Below, piece after piece: positions 62,555 to 64,000 of a stretch of 64,000 bases of DNA (its first letter is position 1; the number at the start of each line of letters is the position of its first letter). The DNA comes from CAIXTV01 sp964543995 (GTDB lineage Bacteria; Bacteroidota; Bacteroidia; Bacteroidales; CAIXTV01), in the NCBI GenBank assembly GCA_964543995.1, contig CAZJBB010000002.1, forward strand, positions 1 to 64,000. Direction: 5' to 3'. The translations under genes and the position numbers were made by a program. The notes below the pieces were generated by a model. That model was not told the origin of the DNA. It was given only the letters and a program-made list of their open reading frames with translations, and did not search any database.

Positions 62555-63539
62555 GGTAGTTTCTTCCTTCAATTTTAGGATTACTGTTAATGCATGCTTT
62601 TTTAAAACGGCTTTGTAATCGTTTTAAATTAGAAGATTGATAACCAATTGCATAGACTTTTTCATTGGGAGAAACTTCAATATGAATTTCGTTTTGGTAA
62701 TGTTGATTTTCAAGCAAATTCTTAAAAATATCTTCCCAAACAGAAGTTTTAACCAGCTGCCCAAATGCAGGATGATAGGGTTCTTGCAAAACCGATAAAT
62801 TTTCAGAAAGATGCAATCCGATTCGCAAAATCTTAATTCCTTGAATTTCAAACAATAGCATTATAGGCTTAGTTCTTTCAACGGCCTGATGTAAAGACAA
62901 AGGAATATAACTGTGATTTCGAATTAAATCGAAAAGAGGGGTGTCTTCGATAGGGATTAAAGGATAAATTCTTGTACTTACCGCACCCCATTGACAAATA
63001 TCTTCAGCGGTCTTCATTTCATTTTCAGGGATTCCCCCCGGAAGTCCAATCATCATTTGCATACCAAAGGGAATTTCGGCGGCAGATAATAATTTCACGG
63101 CTGACTCAATTTCCTTTAAACCATATCCTCTTTGGCAGTTTTGTAATACCAAAGGATTGGTTGATTGTATTCCCAATTCAACTTCAACTACTTTATGTTT
63201 TTTCAACAAAGCTACTTTCTCTTTATTCAAATAATCCGGACGAGTGGAAAGTCGGATGCCTTGAATGCCTTTGTCAAAAAAAGGTTCTACCGATTCAAGG
63301 AATGTAATTTGCTCCTGCAAGGGTAAACCCGTGAAGTTTCCACCAAAAAAAGCCACTTCAACGCGGGTTTCATTTACCTTAATGGTGGAAAGATAAGATT
63401 CAATGATTGTCTTGATTTCATTTGGCCGAGGAGCATGCAAAGTATCCGTAATTTTAAACTGATTGCAATACACACAGCGATTAGGACAGGCGACTTCAGG
63501 AATAAAAATAGGTATATTTACATGGGTTTTCTTTCCCAT
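62538..63539 (-). CDS. Elp3-like radical SAM protein
   Basis: 333 residues. The radical SAM cysteines are C18, C22, C25 (ACPNRCVYCNQF); ARPxEIKTI and FGGNFTGLPLQEQ follow, and ELGIQSTNPLVLQNCQRGY is the Elp3/MiaB/HemN-type central motif. It matches bacterial proteins of the radical SAM group related to the Elp3 catalytic core but lacks the acetyltransferase domain of Elp3. The C-terminal 90 residues are unrecognised. Paired with the DUF6873-like gene by overlap; substrate unknown. Confidence 0.82.
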   Translation of the reverse strand: MGKKTHVNIPIFIPEVACPNRCVYCNQFKITDTLHAPRPNEIKTIIESYLSTIKVNETRVEVAFFGGNFTGLPLQEQITFLESVEPFFDKGIQGIRLSTRPDYLNKEKVALLKKHKVVEVELGIQSTNPLVLQNCQRGYGLKEIESAVKLLSAAEIPFGMQMMIGLPGGIPENEMKTAEDICQWGAVSTRIYPLIPIEDTPLFDLIRNHSYIPLSLHQAVERTKPIMLLFEIQGIKILRIGLHLSENLSVLQEPYHPAFGQLVKTSVWEDIFKNLLENQHYQNEIHIEVSPNEKVYAIGYQSSNLKRLQSRFKKACINSNPKIEGRNYHVDYR

Positions 63540-63577
63540 TTTATGGCAATTTGTTCAGAATAGGGTGAATAATAAAA

Positions 63578-64000
63578 TTATTTACCGGAATTTTCTTCAA
63601 AAATAACTGTCAATAATGTTTGACCTACTGCTTTTAAAGTGCCTTTATTGATTGTGGAGATGTTATCATTCAGGGTATGCCAAGTCTTATAGAATCCACT
63701 TTGAGTGGAAGCGTCGTGATGAATAATATCGATGGTCGGAATCTTGATAATTTCATTGATGTAATAATGGTCGTCTGTCAAAGAAGGCGTTTGTTGGGTA
63801 TCGAAATAGCTACCATATCCGGCTCTTTCACCGGCTCGCCATACTTTATTTAAGATGTCTTGAGCATAATGTCTTGATATGCCATCCTGAGTGAAAACTG
63901 CATTTTCGGCACCTACCATATCGAGCAGAATTCCAAAGTTGGCTTTGTAATCTTTTACATGTGGATTTTTAGCCCAATATTGAGAACCCAAACACCAAGT
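63578..64000 (-). CDS. M28 family zinc peptidase, C-terminal part (runs off right edge)
   Basis: The frame is open to base 64000 and reads TWCLGSQYWAKNPH at the edge, so the gene is incomplete rather than starting at the TTG 63991. The 140 visible residues show GILLDMVGAENAVF (a zinc-binding Asp), TPSLTDDHYYIN, and KTWHTLNDNIS (a zinc-binding His), as in M28 aminopeptidases and glutaminyl-cyclase-like enzymes. Probably secreted, but the N-terminus is not in view. Confidence 0.85.
   Translation of the reverse strand, partial: TWCLGSQYWAKNPHVKDYKANFGILLDMVGAENAVFTQDGISRHYAQDILNKVWRAGERAGYGSYFDTQQTPSLTDDHYYINEIIKIPTIDIIHHDASTQSGFYKTWHTLNDNISTINKGTLKAVGQTLLTVIFEENSGK

Overview
The window looks like the chromosome of a member of the Bacteroidota, probably an environmental lineage related to the Flavobacteriales, Sphingobacteriales or Chitinophagales. 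The reasons are: low GC; five proteins ending in type IX secretion (T9SS) type A sorting domains with the PNP motif; promoters of the TTG-N19-TAnnTTTG type; a fused E1 alpha/beta branched-chain 2-oxoacid dehydrogenase; PadR-PspC and HU/short-basic-peptide modules typical of the phylum; and TlpA-like proteins with DUF4369-type N-termini. No rRNA, tRNA, CRISPR array, intact transposase or prophage was seen.

Layout. 0-6 kb is an accessory region: secreted T9SS proteins (one frameshifted in a homopolymer, two tandem paralogues), a membrane acyltransferase and the tail of a lost Fic protein. 6-9 kb holds a PLP enzyme, a NifX-like small protein and an Fnr/Crp regulator with a palindrome just before its start. 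9-16 kb is housekeeping on the minus strand: mrdA-rodA (cell elongation), then ruvB-queG-U32 peptidase (DNA recombination, queuosine, RNA modification). 16-19 kb is repeat-rich and carries a secreted nuclease/phospholipase and a PIN toxin-antitoxin pair. 19-24.5 kb holds mnmD, a lipoprotein, a 3'-5' exonuclease, and the string bfn-rlpA-thyA-folA. 24.7-27.1 kb is a membrane pyrophosphatase. 27.4-31.6 kb is a minus-strand operon of a TlpA-like thioredoxin, an HD protein, moeA and a compact moaA (molybdenum cofactor).

31.7-48 kb is mainly plus strand: a TolC/HlyD export pair next to tsaB, an Rrf2 regulator, HU plus a 29-residue basic peptide, RNase G, PadR-PspC, branched-chain 2-oxoacid dehydrogenase, acylphosphatase, nitroreductase, an iron alcohol dehydrogenase, and a PhoU-like/Pit phosphate transporter pair. 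48-55.5 kb holds an EnvC-like protein, a large secreted protein with two calcium-loop repeats, lgt, gpmA and an M14 peptidase. 55.6-64 kb is mixed: Bax-inhibitor-like protein, folE, queD, two unknown envelope proteins, a universal stress protein, a GT39 glycosyltransferase, methylmalonyl-CoA epimerase, a radical SAM/DUF6873-like pair, and a truncated M28 peptidase at the right edge.

How the genes connect: folE, queD and queG belong to the route from GTP to queuosine; folE, thyA and folA also meet in folate metabolism. mrdA, rodA, rlpA and the EnvC-like protein act on peptidoglycan. Branched-chain dehydrogenase and methylmalonyl-CoA epimerase both fit branched-chain amino acid and propionyl-CoA breakdown. 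I found no single large novel system. The most interesting items are the radical SAM/DUF6873-like pair, the Fnr-like regulator with a CRP-like recognition helix and operator, a dispersed repeat with a 31-base exact match, the poly-T frameshift, and the compact MoaA.
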